This document shows positions 1-12,400 of a stretch of DNA of 64,000 nt, piece by piece. The position numbers were made by a program, and so were the translations under genes. Numbering within the stretch: the first letter of the stretch is position 1; every line of letters starts with the position of its first letter. Source of the stretch: Cladorhizidae sp. MBARI D1340-BT2 (lineage: Eukaryota; Porifera; Demospongiae; Poecilosclerida; Cladorhizidae); the NCBI GenBank assembly GCA_028752905.1, contig JAQNBH010000004.1, positions 3,704,610-3,768,609 of the forward strand, given 5' to 3'. Under the pieces are notes generated by a model. It saw only the letters and a program-made list of their open reading frames with translations. It searched no databases and had not been told where the DNA came from.

Positions 1-146
1 AGGCTTCACATTACTCGCGAGATAACCGTGTGCAGATATGTGCACATGCATCTCCTAGACTGGGGTAGGAATGGAGGAAGATGTGTGCAGTGCTGGTGGT
101 GTAGGGTGAGATGATTATGGTAGGTGCACGGGCTAGTAGCAAAGAG

Positions 147-1110
147 GTGTGTCAGGGCTAGTAGCAAGGAGGCGTGTCAGGGCTAGTAGCAAGGAGGCGT
201 GTCAGGGCTGGTAGCATATGGATTAGGAGGTGTGTCAGGGCTGGTAGCATATGGATTAGGAGGTGTGTCAGGGCTGGTAGCATATGGATTAGGAGGTGTG
301 TCAGGGCTGGTAGCATATGGATTAGGAGGTGTGTCAGGGCTGGTAGCATATGGATTAGGAGGTGTGTCAGGGCTGGTAGCATATGGATTAGGAGGCGTGT
401 CAGGGCTGGTAGCATATGGATTAGGAGGCATGTCAGGGCTGGTAGCATATGGATTAGGAGGTGTGTCAGGGCTGGTAGCATATGGATTAGGAGGTGTGTC
501 AGGGCTGGTAGCATATGGATTAGGAGGTGTGTCAGGGCTGGTAGCATATGGATTAGGAGGTGTGTCAGGGCTGGTAGCATATGGATTAGGAGGTGTGTCA
601 GGGCTGGTAGCATATGTAGGAGGCGTGTCAGGGCTGGTGGCATATGGATTAGGAGGCATGTCAGGGCTGGTAGCATATGGATTAGGAGGCGTGTCAGGGC
701 TGGTAGCATATGGATTAGGAGGTGTGTCAAGGCTGGTAGCATATGGATTAGGAGGTGTGTCAGGGCTGGTAGCATATGGATTAGGAGGTGTGTCAGGGTT
801 GGTAGCATATGGATTAGGAGGTGTGTCAGGGCTGGTAGCATATGGATTAGGAGGTGTGTCAGGGCTGGTAGCATATGGATTAGGAGGTGTGTCAGGGCTG
901 GTAGCATATGGATTAGGAGGCGTGTCAGGACTGGTAGCATATGGATTAGTCAGGGCTGGTAGCATATGGATTAGGAGGCGTGTCAGGACTGGTAGCATAT
1001 GGATTAGGAGGTGTGTCAGGGCTGGTAGCATATGGATTAGGAGGTGTGTCAGGGCTGGTAGCATATGGATTAGGAGGTGTGTCAGGGCTGGTGGATTAGG
1101 AGGTGTGTCA
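147..1110. repeat. 33-bp minisatellite array (about 28 copies)
   Basis: Tandem copies of a 33-bp unit built around GGCTGGTAGCATATGGATTA followed by GGAGGTGTGTCAG. The first few units (147-200) are shorter and read GGGCTAGTAGCAAGGAG. Variation is mainly C/T in GGAGGYGTGTCAG, with truncated units near 613, 945 and 1090. Because 33 is divisible by three and the unit lacks stops in several frames, open frames of 260-366 codons appear on both strands; these are artefacts. The array probably lies in the large intron following exon 4 of the formin gene, or downstream of it. The first 146 bp of the window show no recognisable feature. Confidence 0.97.
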
Positions 1111-1845
1111 GGAGAGGAGAGCACAAGAGCGATAAAGGACGAGATATTGGAGAGGGTGACAGTAGTGATGAAGGAAAGGAATGTCTTGTTTGGGCTGCAG
1201 GTGATGCAAGGTGGTGACTTGAGGGAGAGTCAATCTTGTTGTTGTTGTTATCACTTCAGAGCATCCATGGACTCTGCACACTTCATGGTATGGACTTGAT
1301 ATATAGCTCAAAGAATAGGGCTCTCGGTGTGCTCTCTGTTGATACTAAAACATTTCCCATAAGTATAACTATAGGCAAGTTACGGGAGCTAAAGTGGGCG
1401 TGGTCTAAACCTCAATTTACTGGAGCTCAAGTGGGTGTGGTTTAAACATGTGTCAAGTGGGTGTGGTACAAAACCGAGTAAAGTGGGTGTGGTTTAAAAC
1501 CTGAGTGAGTGCCTGCTGTTGCAACACAGATGTCTCCAGATTGCCAGGTGCTCGACAGGGCCAGTTTGAGTATGTCATCAGCGCGCACATACTCAAGTTT
1601 TAGCGCAGAATGAAACAACTTTTGTGCAGTAGCTTCCGTTAGTCACTGGTGCTAATTTCAGCTGCATGCACTTTAGACTTGTGAGCAACATCTGGCACTC
1701 ATGTATTGAGGTGCCACACCCACTACTCAAGTATCCCGGACATCACCCGGACATCACTCAATCACACCGAGTGGAATGGCGGGCTAAGAATAGCAAGAAT
1801 TAAATGTATTATGAATATTTGCACCTGTGCCTTATCTTGGACACA
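1111..1845. other. Unique spacer with a short degenerate repeat
   Basis: Non-array DNA. At about 1387-1500 there are four imperfect copies of an AAGTGGGTGTGGTTTAAA-like motif. The plus strand stays open from the preceding array to 1299, and the minus strand has a 67-codon frame at 1108-1311. Neither resembles a known protein, and I see no convincing splice-bounded exon, including the next expected formin exon. Confidence 0.6.
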
Positions 1846-2459
1846 CTCCTAGATCCCATGCACCCCTAGATCCCATGCTAATGCCATCACTCCTAGATCC
1901 CATGCTAATACCACACCCCTAGATCCCATGCTAATGCCACACCCCTAGATCCCATGCTAATACCATCACTCCTAGATCCCATGCTAATGCCACACTCCTA
2001 GATCCCATGCTAATGCCACACTCCTAGATCCCATGCTAATACCACACTCCTAGATCCCATGCTAATGCCACACTCCTAGATCCCATGCTCTAATGCCACA
2101 CCCCTAGATCCCATGCTAATGCCACACTCCTAGATCCCATGCTAATGCCACACCCCTAGATCCCATGCTAATACCATCACTCCTAGATCCCATGCTAATG
2201 CCACACTCCTAGATCCCATGCTAATGCCACACTCCTAGATCCCATGCTAATGCCACACTCCTAGATCCCATGCTAATGCCACACCCCTAGATCCCATGCT
2301 AATACCACACTCCTAGATCCCATGCTAATGCCATCACTCCTAGATCCCATGCTAATGCCACACCCCTAGATCCCATGCTAATACCACACCCCTAGATCCC
2401 ATGCTAATGCCACACCCCTAGATCCCATGCTAATGCCACACCCCTAGATCCCATGCTAA
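1846..2459. repeat. 26-bp minisatellite array (about 23 copies)
   Basis: Tandem copies of CCTAGATCCCATGCTAATGC followed by CACACT or CACACC, 26 bp per unit. Some 27-bp units carry CCATCACT instead. Variants (TAATGCC/TAATACC and ACACTCC/ACACCCC) are interspersed along the array. Non-coding. Confidence 0.97.
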
Positions 2460-2710
2460 GTGCATGAGATTTAGAGGCACTTCACTGGCCATGAGTAGTG
2501 GCTAAAAGTAATACGGCGCGAGTCGTGATTATCACATGATTATCACATGATTATCACCTGCTGTTCTCATGTTATCCATTTTCTAGTGCTAACTAAAGAA
2601 CTTCTATGGAATGTTCATTATCTAGCTGACATCATTGCTAGGCAATCTTCGCCTGTCTCCTGGAATGTGGTGCCAGTCAAAACAACAACTACAACATTCT
2701 GATCATTCCT

Positions 2711-4385
2711 TGTGTTTGACCGGGTGGCTTCTCAGCGTCTACTTAACCTTGTACTTGACCGGGCGGCTTCTCAGCGTCTACTCAACCTTGTGCTTGACCG
2801 GGCTGCTTCCCAGCATCTACTTAACCTTGTACTTGACCAGGCGGCTCTCTCAACCTTGTACTTGACCGGGCTGCTTCCCAGCATCTACTTAACCTTGTAC
2901 TTGACCAGGCGGCTCTCTCAACCTTGTACTTGACCGGGCTGCTTCCCAGCATCTACTTAACCTTGTACTTGACCAGGCGGCTCTCTCAACCTTGTGCTTG
3001 ACCGGGCGGCTTCTCAGCGTCTACTCAACCTTGTACTTGACCGGGCTGCTTCCCAGCATCTACTTAACCTTGTACTTGACCGGGCTGCTTCCCAGCATCT
3101 ACTTAACCTTGTACTTGACCAGGCGGCTCTCTCAACCTTGTACTTGACCGGGCTGCTTCCCAGCATCTACTTAACCTTGTACTTGACCAGGCGGCTCTCT
3201 CAACCTTGTGCTTGACCGGGCGGCTTCTCAGCGTCTACTCAACCTTGTACTTGACCGGGCGGCTTCTCAGCGTCTACTCAACCTTGTGCTTGACCAGGCG
3301 GCTCTCTCAACCTTGTACTTGACCGGGCGGCTTCTCAGCGTCTACTCAACCTTGTGCTTGACCGGGCTGCTTCCCAGCATCTACTTAACCTTGTACTTGA
3401 CCAGGCGGCTCTCTCAACCTTGTACTTGACCGGGCGGCTTCTCAGCGTCTACTCAACCTTGTACTTGACCAGGCGGCTCTCTCAACCTTGTGCTTGACCG
3501 GGCGGCTTCTCAGCGTCTACTCAACCTTGTACTTGACCGGGCGGCTTCTCAGCGTCTACTCAACCTTGTACTTGACCGGGCGGCTTCTCAGCGTCTACTC
3601 AACCTTGTACTTGACCGGGCGGCTTCTCAGCGTCTACTCAACCTTGTACTTGACCGGGCTGCTTCCCAGCATCTACTTAACCTTGTACTTGACCGGGCTG
3701 CTTCCCAGCATCTACTTAACCTTGTACTTGACCAGGCGGCTCTCTCAACCTTGTACTTGACCGGGCGGCTTCTCAGCGTCTACTCAACCTTGTGCTTGAC
3801 CGGGTGGCTTCTCAGCGGCTCTCTCAACCTTGTGCTTGACCGGGCGGCTTCCCAGCATCTACTTAACCTTGTACTTGACCAGGCGGCTCTCTCAACCTTG
3901 TACTTGACCGGGCGGCTCTCAGCGTCTACTCAACCTTGTGCTTGACCGGGCGGCTTCCCAGCATCTACTCAACCTTGTACTTGACCAGGTGGCTCTCAGC
4001 GTCTACTCAACCTTGTGCTTGACCGGGCGGCTTCCCAGCATCTACTTAACCTTATACTTGACCAGGCGGCTCTCTCAACCTTGTGCTTGACCGGGCGGCT
4101 TCCCAGCATCTACTTAACCTTGTACTTGACCAGGCGGCTCTCTCAACCTTGTACTTGACCGGGCGGCTCTCAGCGTCTACTCAACCTTGTGTTTGACCGG
4201 GCGGCTTCCCAGCATCTACTCAACCTTGTACTTGACCGGGCGGCTTCCCAGCATCTACTCAACCTTGTACTTGACCGGGCGGCTTCCCAGCATCTACTCA
4301 ACCTTGTACTTGACCGGGTGGCTCTCAGCGTCTACTCAACCTTGTGCTTGACAGGGCGGCTCTCAGCGTCTACTCAACCTTGTTG
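2711..4385. repeat. Composite 39/29-bp minisatellite array
   Basis: Three unit types are shuffled. Type A (39 bp) contains GGGCGGCTTCTCAGCGTCTA. Type B (39 bp) contains GGGCTGCTTCCCAGCATCTA. Type C (29 bp) is a shortened CAGGCGGCTCTCTCAAC form. All share the CTTGTACTTGACC core. Type C breaks the reading frame, which explains several short parallel frames of 70-150 codons that have no coding meaning. The preceding 2460-2710 bp is unique DNA with three copies of TGATTATCAC at 2525-2560. Confidence 0.96.
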
Positions 4386-4548
4386 CTCACTCACTCAACT
4401 AGTTGCTTACTGTCCATGCAACTAGTTGCTCACTATCACTCAACTTGTTGCTCACTGTCTATGCAACTTGTTGCTCACTATCACTCAACTTGTTGCTCAC
4501 TATCACTCAACATGTTGCTACTGTCTACTCAACTTGTTGCTGACTTTT
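4380..4548. repeat. 22-bp degenerate tandem repeat
   Basis: About seven imperfect copies of ACTCAACTTGTTGCTCACTA plus TC. They directly follow the previous array, whose ACTCAACCTTGT end resembles this unit, so the two arrays may share an origin. Confidence 0.85.
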
Positions 4549-4587
4549 CTGTGTTTTTTTTGGTCACTAGTTGCTGTAAACTGACGC

Positions 4588-7500
4588 AGCACATCATTAT
4601 AGAGGCAGCACATCATTATAGAGACAGCCAGGACTGAGCCAGGTTTAGCTGCATGGAGCACATCATTATAGAGGCAGCCAGGACTGAGCCAGGTTTAGCT
4701 GCATGGAGCACATCATTATAGAGACAGCCAGGACTGAGCCAGGTTTAGCTGCATGGAGCACATCATTATAGAGGCAGCCAGGACTGAGCCAGGTTTAGCT
4801 GCATGGAGCACATCATTATAGAGACAGCCAGGACTGAGCCAGGTTTAGCTGCATGGAGCACATCATTATAGAGGCAGCCAGGACTGAGCCAGGTTTAGCT
4901 GCATGAAGCACATCATTATAGAGACAGCCAGGACTGAGCCAGGTTTAGCTGCATGGAGCACATCATTATAGAGACAGCCAGGACTGAGCCAGGTTTAGCT
5001 GCATGGAGCACATCATTATAGAGACAGCCAGGACTGAGCCAGGTTTAGCTGCATGGAGCACATCATTATAGAGACAGCCAGGACTGAGCCAGGTTTAGCT
5101 GCATGGAGCACATCATTATAGAGACAGCCGGGACTGAGCCAGGTTTAGCTGCATGGAGCACATCATTATAGAGACAGCCAGGACTGAGCCAGGTTTAGCT
5201 GCATGGAGCACATCATTATAGAGACAGCCAGGACTGAGCCAGGTTTAGCTGCATGGAGCACATCATTATAGAGACAGCCAGGACTGAGCCAGGTTTAGCT
5301 GCATGGAGCACATCATTATAGAGACAGCCAGGACTGAGCCAGGTTTAGCTGCATGGAGCACATCATTATAGAGACAGCCAGGACTGAGCCAGGTTTAGCT
5401 GCATGGAGCACATCATTATAGAGACAGCCAGGACTGAGCCAGGTTTAGCTGCATGGAGCACATCATTATAGAGACAGCCAGGACTGAGCCAGGTTTAGCT
5501 GCATGGAGCACATCATTATAGAGACTGCCAGGACTGAGCCAGGTTTAGCTGCATGGAGCACATCATTATAGAGACAGCCAGGACTGAGCCAGGTTTAGCT
5601 GCATGGAGCACATCATTATAGAGACAGCCAGGACTGAGCCAGGTTTAGCTGCATGGAGCACATCATTATAGAGACAGCCAGGACTGAGCCAGGTTTAGCT
5701 GCATGGAGCACATCATTATAGAGGCAGCCAGGACTGAGCCAGGTTTAGCTGCATGGAGCACATCATTATAGAGACAGCCAGGACTGAGCCAGGTTTAGCT
5801 GCATGGAGCACATCATTATAGAGACAGCCAGGACTGAGCCAGGTTTAGCTGCATGGAGCACATCATTATAGAGACAGCCAGGACTGAGCCAGGTTTAGCT
5901 GCATGGAGCACATCATTATAGAGACAGCCAGGACTGAGCCAGGTTTAGCTGCATGGAGCACATCATTATAGAGACAGCCAGGACTGAGCCAGGTTTAGCT
6001 GCATGGAGCACATCATTATAGAGACAGCCAGGACTGAGCCAGGTTTAGCTGCATGGAGCACATCATTATAGAGGCAGCCAGGACTGAGCCAGGTTTAGCT
6101 GCATGGAGCACATCATTATAGAGACAGCCAGGACTGAGCCAGGTTTAGCTGCATGGAGCACATCATTATAGAGGCAGCCAGGACTGAGCCAGGTTTAGCT
6201 GCATGGAGCACATCATTATAGAGACAGCCAGGACTGAGCCAGGTTTAGCTGCATGGAGCACATCATTATAGAGACAGCCAGGACTGAGCCAGGTTTAGCT
6301 GCATGGAGCACATCATTATAGAGACAGCCAGGACTGAGCCAGGTTTAGCTGCATGGAGCACATCATTATAGAGACAGCCAGGACTGAGCCAGGTTTAGCT
6401 GCATCATTATAGAGGCAGCCAGGACTGAGCCAGGTTTAGCTGCATGGAGCACATCATTATAGAGACAGCCAGGACTGAGCCAGGTTTAGCTGCATCATTA
6501 TAGAGGCAGCCAGGACTGAGCCAGGTTTAGCTGCATGGAGCACATCATTATAGAGACAGCCAGGACTGAGCCAGGTTTAGCTGCATGGAGCACATCATTA
6601 TAGAGGCAGCCAGGACTGAGCCAGGTTTAGCTGCATGGAGCACATCATTATAGAGACAGCCAGGAGTGAGCCAGGTTTAGCTGCATGGAGCACATCATTA
6701 TAGAGACAGCCAGGACTCAGCCAGGTTTAGCTGCATGGAGCACATCATTATAGAGACAGCCAGGACTGAGCCAGGTTTAGCTGCATGGAGCACATCATTA
6801 TAGAGACAGCCAGGACTGAGCCAGGTTTAGCTGCATGGAGCACATCATTATAGAGACAGCCAGGACTGAGCCAGGTTTAGCTGCATCATTATAGAGGCAG
6901 CCAGGACTGAGCCAGGTTTAGCTGCATGGAGCACATCATTATAGAGAGAGCCAGGACTGAGCCAGGTTTAGCTGCATGGAGCACATCATTATAGAGACAG
7001 CCAGGACTGAGCCAGGTTTAGCTGCATGGAGCACATCATTATAGAGACAGCCAGGACTGAGCCAGGTTTAGCTGCATGGAGCACATCATTATAGAGACAG
7101 CCAGGACTGAGCCAGGTTTAGCTGCATGGAGCACATCATTATAGAGGCAGCCAGGACTGAGCCAGGTTTAGCTGCATGGAGCACATCATTATAGAGACAG
7201 CCAGGACTGAGCCAGGTTTAGCTGCATGGAGCACATCATTATAGAGACAGCCAGGACTGAGCCAGGTTTAGCTGCATGGAGCACATCATTATAGAGACAG
7301 CCAGGACTGAGCCAGGTTTAGCTGCATGGAGCACATCATTATAGAGACAGCCAGGACTGAGCCAGGTTTAGCTGCATGGAGCACATCATTATAGAGACAG
7401 CCAGGACTGAGCCAGGTTTAGCTGCATGGAGCACATCATTATAGAGACAGCCAGGACTGAGCCAGGTTTAGCTGCATGGAGCACATCATTATAGAGGCAG

Positions 7501-9254
7501 CCAGGACTGAGCCAGGTTTAGCTGCATGGAGCACATCATTATAGAGACAGCCAGGACTGAGCCAGGTTTAGCTGCATGGAGCACATCATTATAGAGGCAG
7601 CCAGGACTGAGCCAGGTTTAGCTGCATGGAGCACATCATTATAGAGACAGCCAGGACTGAGCCAGGTTTAGCTGCATGGAGCACATCATTATAGAGACAG
7701 CCAGGACTGAGCCAGGTTTAGCTGCATGGAGCACATCATTATAGAGACAGCCAGGACTGAGCCAGGTTTAGCTGCATGGAGCACATCATTATAGAGACAG
7801 CCAGGACTGAGCCAGGTTTAGCTGCATCATTATAGAGGCAGCCAGGACTGAGCCAGGTTTAGCTGCATGGAGCACATCATTATAGAGACAGCCAGGACTG
7901 AGCCAGGTTTAGCTGCATCATTATAGAGGCAGCCAGGACTGAGCCAGGTTTAGCTGCATGGAGCACATCATTATAGAGACAGCCAGGACTGAGCCAGGTT
8001 TAGCTGCATGGAGCACATCATTATAGAGGCAGCCAGGACTGAGCCAGGTTTAGCTGCATGGAGCACATCATTATAGAGACAGCCAGGAGTGAGCCAGGTT
8101 TAGCTGCATGGAGCACATCATTATAGAGACAGCCAGGACTGAGCCAGGTTTAGCTGCATGGAGCACATCATTATAGAGACAGCCAGGACTGAGCCAGGTT
8201 TAGCTGCATGGAGCACATCATTATAGAGACAGCCAGGACTGAGCCAGGTTTAGCTGCATGGAGCACATCATTATAGAGACAGCCAGGACTGAGCCAGGTT
8301 TAGCTGCATCATTATAGAGGCAGCCAGGACTGAGCCAGGTTTAGCTGCATGGAGCACATCATTATAGAGAGAGCCAGGACTGAGCCAGGTTTAGCTGCAT
8401 GGAGCACATCATTATAGAGACAGCCAGGACTGAGCCAGGTTTAGCTGCATGGAGCACATCATTATAGAGACAGCCAGGACTGAGCCAGGTTTAGCTGCAT
8501 GGAGCACATCATTATAGAGACAGCCAGGACTGAGCCAGGTTTAGCTGCATGGAGCACATCATTATAGAGACAGCCAGGACTGAGCCAGGTTTAGCTGCAT
8601 GGAGCACATCATTATAGAGACAGCCAGGACTGAGCCAGGTTTAGCTGCATGGAGCACATCATTATAGAGACAGCCAGGACTGAGCCAGGTTTAGCTGCAT
8701 GGAGCACATCATTATAGAGAGAGCCAGGACTGAGCCAGGTTTAGCTGCATCATTATAGAGGCAGCCAGGACTGAGCCAGGTTTAGCTGCATGGAGCACAT
8801 CATTATAGAGACAGCCAGGACTGAGCCAGGTTTAGCTGCATCATTATAGAGGCAGCCAGGACTGAGCCAGGTTTAGCTGCATGGAGCACATCATTATAGA
8901 GACAGCCAGGACTGAGCCAGGTTTAGCTGCATGGAGCACATCATTATAGAGACAGCCAGGACTGAGCCAGGTTTAGCTGCATGGAGCACATCATTATAGA
9001 GAGAGCCAGGACTGAGCCAGGTTTAGCTGCATCATTATAGAGGCAGCCAGGACTGAGCCAGGTTTAGCTGCATGGAGCACATCATTATAGAGACAGCCAG
9101 GACTGAGCCAGGTTTAGCTGCATCATTATAGAGGCAGCCAGGACTGAGCCAGGTTTAGCTGCATGGAGCACATCATTATAGAGACAGCCAGGACTGAGCC
9201 AGGTTTAGCTGCATCATTATAGAGACAGCCAGGACTGAGCCAGGTTTAGCTGCG
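4588..9254. repeat. 50-bp minisatellite array (about 94 copies) with higher-order structure
   Basis: Very homogeneous 50-bp units: GCATGGAGCACATCATTATA, GAGACAGCCAGGACTGAGCC, AGGTTTAGCT. From about 6400 onward some units are 41 bp, lacking the 9 bp GGAGCACAT between two CAT trinucleotides, and these nearly always carry GAGGCAGCC. Rare markers (GGAGTGAGCC near 6663 and 8088; GAGAGAGCC near 6945 and 8370; paired 41-bp units near 6400/6490 and 7826/7916) recur about 1.42 kb apart, which shows segmental duplication inside the array. Non-coding. It sits downstream (in the sense of the gene) of formin exon 4, so probably in intron 4. Confidence 0.98.
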
Positions 9255-9323
9255 TATTCTGGGGTATCTGCTACTTATTATGTTTATTATTAATTAACAC
9301 CATTGTTGGTGTCTATTGTTTAC

Positions 9324-9496
9324 CTTTGAAAAGAGAGCGTTGAAGATATCCTCGTGAGAGTTCAGGTCTATTCCGCCCGGCATGCTGACGTTGCTGTTGT
9401 CGTCTATCTGCGACTCCTCGTACACTTCTATCTGCGTAGCCAGTGTCTCATTGACAGTGTGTCTCCATGGCAACAGTAACTCCGGCAACTGCAACC
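9324..9496 (-). CDS. INF2-like: INF2-like formin exon 4
   Basis: A 173-bp exon with acceptor CTGTTATTTTGCAG and donor TCAAAG|GTAAAC. With the G from exon 3 it encodes 58 codons: GLQLPELL, then IEVYEE, then GGIDLNSHEDIFNALFSK. This corresponds to the GLQLLDVL...GGVDMSSHQEVF block of INF2. A much longer open frame on this strand (to 10391) reads from the 33-bp minisatellite into the exon; only the part between the splice sites is coding. The next exon was not found in 1-9300. Confidence 0.9.
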
Positions 9497-12400
9497 CTGC
9501 AAAATAACAGCAGGTCAGCAAATAGGACCAAACACAGACCTTGACCTGTAAAAAGTTAAAGGGGGAAATCTTTCGATAATTTGGGGGGTGGGGGGATTCA
9601 TTGACACTGCGATACTCGGGGCACCACATGCCTATGCTACCATGAAGAGGTAAGCACCACATGCCTATGCTACCATGAAGAGGTAAGCACCACATGCCTA
9701 TGCTGCCATGAAGAGGTAAGCACCACATGGCTATGCCACCATGAAGAGGTAAGCACCACATGGCTATGCTACCATGAAGAGGTAGGCACCACATGGCTAT
9801 GCTACCATGAAGAGGTAGGCACCACATGGCTATGCTACCATGAAGAGGTAAGCACCACATGGCTATGCTACCATGAAGAGGTAAGCACCACATGCCTATG
9901 CTACCATGAAGAGGTAAGCACCACATGGCTATGGTACCATGAAGAGGTAAGCACCACATGGCTATGCTACCATGAAGAGGTAGGCACCACATGGCTATGC
10001 TACCATGAAGAGGTAAGCACCACATGGCTATGCTACCATGAAGAGGTAGGCACCACATGGCTATGCTACCATGAAGAGGTGAGCACCACATGGCTATGCT
10101 ACCATGAAGAGGTAGGCACATGGCTATGCTACCATGAAGAGGTAAGCACCACATGGCTATGCTACCATGAAGAGGTAAGCACCACATGGCTATGCTACCA
10201 TGAAGAGGTAAGCACCACATGGCTATGCTACCATGAAGAGGTAAGCACCACATGGCTATGCCACCATGAAGAGGTAAGCACCACATGCCTATGCTACCAT
10301 GAAGAGGTAAGCACCACATGGCTATGCTACCATGAAGAGGTAAGCACCACATGGCTATGCTACCATGAAGAGGTAAGCACCACATGGCCATGAAGAGGTA
10401 AGCACCACATGGCTATGCTACCATGAAGAGGTAAGCACCACATGGCTATGCTACCATGAAGAGTTAAGCACCACATGGTAGCCATGAAGAGGTAAGCACC
10501 ACATGTCTAGAACAGAGATCTCTCAAGGACTTTATTCTTTTGGAACACACAACATTAAATCTTCTAGACATGTCCACATCAGCAGTCAGACATTAAACGA
10601 ATCACCAAATGTGCTGCCAAATGGACAGTCTTCGACACGAGCCACGTGATCTGCCTCGGACATCTTAGAAAGGACCTCACTACACCACCAGGTCAGTGAT
10701 CTGCCTCGGGCATCTTAGAAAAGGCCTCACTACACCAGGTCAGTGATCTGCCTCGGGCATCTTAGAAAGGACCTCACTACACCAGGTCAGTGATCTGCCT
10801 CGGGCATCTTAGAAAGGACCTCACTACACCAGGTCAGTGATCTGCCTCGGGCATCTTAGAAAGGACCTCACTACACCAGGTCAGTGATCTGCCTCGGGCA
10901 TCTTAGAAAGGACCTCACTACACCAGGTCAGTGATCTGCCTCGGACATCTTAGAAAGGGCCTCACTACACCAGGTCAGTGATCTGCCTCGGACATCTTAG
11001 AAAGGACCTCACTACACCAGGTCAGTGATCTGCCTCGGGCATCTTAGAAAGGGCCTCACTACACCAGGTCAGTGATCTGCCTCAGGCATCTTAGAAAGGG
11101 CCTCACTACACCAGGTCAGTGATCTGCCTCGGGCATCTTAGAAAGGACCACACTACACCAGGTCAGTGACCTGCCTCGGGCATCTTAGAAAGGGCCTCAC
11201 TACACCAGGTCAGTGATCTGCCTCGGGCATCTTAGAAAGGACCTCACTACACCAGGTCAGTGATCTGCCTCGGGCATCTTAGAAAGGACCACACTACACC
11301 AGGTCAGTGACCTGCCTCGGGCATCTTAGAAAGGGCCTCACTACACCAGGTCAGTGATCTGCCTCGGGCATCTTAGAAAGGACCTCACTACACCAGGTCA
11401 GTGATCTGCCTCGGGCATCTTAGAAAGGACCTCACTACACCAGGTCAGAAGCACTGCAAGCACTGAGGACTATGCCTAGCACATTTTCCAGTGAGATCAT
11501 TTTATCTGCAGAATGCTAAGAAGGTTTCTAACTAAAAAACTATCTGTATTATACAGTGTTAATGATGGCCTCAACTATCTGTGTTACACAGTGTTAATGA
11601 TGGCCTCAACTATCTGTGTTAATAATGGCCTCAACTATCTGCATTACACAGTGTTAATGATGGCCTACTATCTGCATTAAACAGTGTTAATGATGGCCTC
11701 AACTATCTGGTGTTAATGATGACCTCAACTATCTGCATTAAACAGTGTTAATGATGGCCTCAACTATCTGCATTACACAGTGTTAATGATGACCTCAACT
11801 ATCTGCATTACACAGTGCTAATGATGGCCTCAACTATCTGCATTACACAGTGTTAATGATGACCTACTATCTGCATTAAACAGTGTTAATGATGGCCTAC
11901 TATCTGCATTAAACAGTGTTAATGATGGCCTCAACTATCTGCATTAAACAGTGTTAATGATGGCTTCAACTATCTGCATTACACAGTGTTAATGATGACT
12001 TCAATGTTCTGCATTACAGTGTTAATGATGACCTCAACTATCTGCATTAAACAGTGCTAATGATGACCTCAACTATCTGCATTAAACAGTGTTAATGATG
12101 GCCTACTATCTGCATTAAACAGTGTTAATAATGGCCTCAACTAATAATGGCCTCAACTATCTGCATTAAACAGTGTTAATGATGGCCTCAACTATCTGGT
12201 GTTAATGATGACCTCAACTATCTGCATTACACAGTGTTAATGATGGCCTCAACTATCTGGTGTTAATGATGACCTCAACTATCTGCATTACACAGTGTTA
12301 ATGATGGCCTCAACTATCTGGTGTTAATGATGACCTCAACTATCTGCATTACACAGTGTTAATGATGGCCTCAACTATCTGGTGTTAATGATGACCTCAA

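Noticed and set aside
174..1299. Open frames of 260-366 codons on both strands (SGLVAYGLGG and TSPDTPPNPYA repeats)
   Set aside because: They follow exactly a 33-bp tandem repeat, occur in four frames at once, and lack any non-repeat domain or splice context.
1108..1311. Possible formin exon 5 on the minus strand
   Set aside because: Peptides in all three frames do not resemble the expected region after the GGID-SH-DIF block, and no good acceptor and donor pair was seen.
9500..10391. N-terminal 300 residues of the minus frame ending at 9294 (MWCLPLHGSIA repeats)
   Set aside because: Translation of the 33-bp minisatellite in the intron; the real coding part begins at the acceptor at 9496.
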